NCBI RefSeq assembly: GCF_021390535.1
Contig: NZ_JAJUXG010000020.1
Coordinates: forward strand, 83,417 to 147,416
Source of the DNA: Dyadobacter sp. CY312
GTDB taxonomy: Bacteria > Bacteroidota > Bacteroidia > Cytophagales > Spirosomataceae
DNA length: 64,000 nucleotides
Reading direction: 5' to 3'
Every line of letters begins with the position of its first letter. Position 1 is the first letter of the stretch. Below, one piece after another: positions 63,298 through 64,000 of the stretch. The translations under genes were made by a program, and so were the position numbers. The notes beneath the pieces were generated by a model that saw only the letters and a list, made by a program, of their open reading frames with translations, was not told the DNA's origin and did not search any database.

Positions 63298-63933
63298 ATG
63301 AAAATTATATTAATCGCGTTGGCTATGCTTGCATTCGTTGTTTCTTGTAAAAAGAAGAACGATCCATCACCTCTGTTCGCAGAAACAAAAATCGATTTAA
63401 CCACTCACAAACTAACATCTTTCTCTGCAATAACAAACACTAAGTATTTAGTTGTTTTTGAATCCGGGTTAGGCAACGATCATAAGGTATGGATTGAAAA
63501 AGATGTTGCTTCAGAAATAAACGGAAAATTTGATGTGCTCATGTATGACCGGGCAGGTTATGGAAAATCAGAAAATGGCCCAACCCCAAGAAATATTGAA
63601 CGGTTGCGAAGCGAGTTGGAAAGGGTTATCGATAAATTTTCAAACGGAAGAAAGGTAATATTGATCGGACACTCATTAGGCGGTTTGATCATAAGAGATT
63701 ATGCGGTTAAAAACCCCCTGAAAACGGCAGCGATATTATTTGTTGATCCCTCGCACGAATTCTATAACCGTCCTTCTCAGACTGATGAAGATATGCTTTA
63801 TGAGACCGCGAAAAATGCAGGTGGTGCTAATTCCGGCGTCGCACTTGAAGTTAGAGAATTTATAGAAGACCTACAATATGCCAGCCAACTCCCTGACGTG
63901 GTTCACTTTCGGTTTACACTTTTTGCGGGTTAG
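63298..63933 (+). pseudogene. Alpha/beta-hydrolase lipoprotein, C-terminally truncated
   Basis: 211 aa. Signal MKIILIALAMLAFVVSC gives a lipoprotein. The fold is clear: oxyanion region ESGLGNDHKVW, VLMYDRAGYGKSENG, nucleophile elbow VILIGHSLGGLIIRDYA (Ser), FVDPSHEF. After YASQLPDV the family pattern (a strand plus the catalytic His) is replaced by VHFRFTLFAG-stop. About 60-80 residues including the His are therefore missing. The break sequence GTGGTTCACTTTCGG resembles the repeat type at 61563, so insertion may be the cause. Probably inactive. Confidence 0.65.
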
Positions 63934-64000
63934 TTAAATAATTACAATTTAAATCTCATCCTGCTTTTTGGTAATACAAGGCTTCAAAAGCTACTGGATT

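Noticed and set aside
1..64000. rRNA operon, complete tRNA, riboswitch (including c-di-AMP type before kdp)
   Set aside because: None could be recognised by eye in any intergenic region.

Overview
The window reads as chromosome from a Bacteroidota bacterium, most likely Cytophagales of the Dyadobacter/Spirosoma kind (genus is inference). Supporting signs are two proteins with type IX secretion (T9SS) C-terminal sorting domains, many SC-lipobox lipoproteins, promoter elements resembling TAnnTTTG instead of sigma-70 boxes, a Bacteroidota-style MobABC module, and a kdp operon containing a porin and a split KdpD. I see no rRNA, no convincing tRNA and no CRISPR array.

Layout. 1-19.3 kb is a stress/ion-homeostasis cluster: two P-type ATPases, cupin, zinc alcohol dehydrogenase, tandem universal stress protein, two BON proteins, small membrane proteins, an outer-membrane barrel, two paralogous AraC regulators, a YtxH pseudogene, a histidine-kinase pseudogene, a LysE exporter and an acetyltransferase. 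Seven promoters here share one architecture: GTGA-N3-ATGyAAC, a second nTGTAAC exactly 21 bp later, and a CAnCTTTR -7-like box about 28 bp after that. This looks like a local regulon, and the two AraC proteins are the obvious candidate regulators. 19.4-29.7 kb is the K+ uptake operon on the minus strand: a small helical protein, two micro-peptides (one is KdpF), kdpA, kdpB, kdpC, a porin, a KdpD lacking its kinase, and a separate membrane histidine kinase. It is preceded by a sigma-54 response regulator that has lost the phosphorylation half of its receiver.

30.7-44.1 kb is a polymorphic-toxin locus. One full-length SpvB/FG-GAP/Rhs protein (2060 aa) with its immunity gene is followed by three orphan Rhs tip + immunity cassettes. 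Each cassette keeps part of the Rhs core. Three of the four immunity proteins are predicted lipoproteins, and two of the orphan tips carry HExxH zinc-protease motifs. 44.2-52.1 kb holds secreted proteins: a beta-trefoil-repeat T9SS protein, a SASA-type esterase with a T9SS domain, an SGNH-like protein missing its Ser and His, and lipoproteins.

52.4-64 kb is a mobile-element graveyard: a truncated IS21-family element with eight GGGCC end repeats, an IS3-type transposase tail, a mobilisation module (MobA, MobB relaxase, MobC coupling protein, TOPRIM primase, candidate oriT) without a visible integrase, other IS21-like end remnants, decayed reading frames and a truncated alpha/beta-hydrolase lipoprotein. 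Two equal-length 173-bp mini-elements with IS21-like ends lie at 17.65 and 30.42 kb, and the second cuts off a probable polysaccharide-lyase gene.
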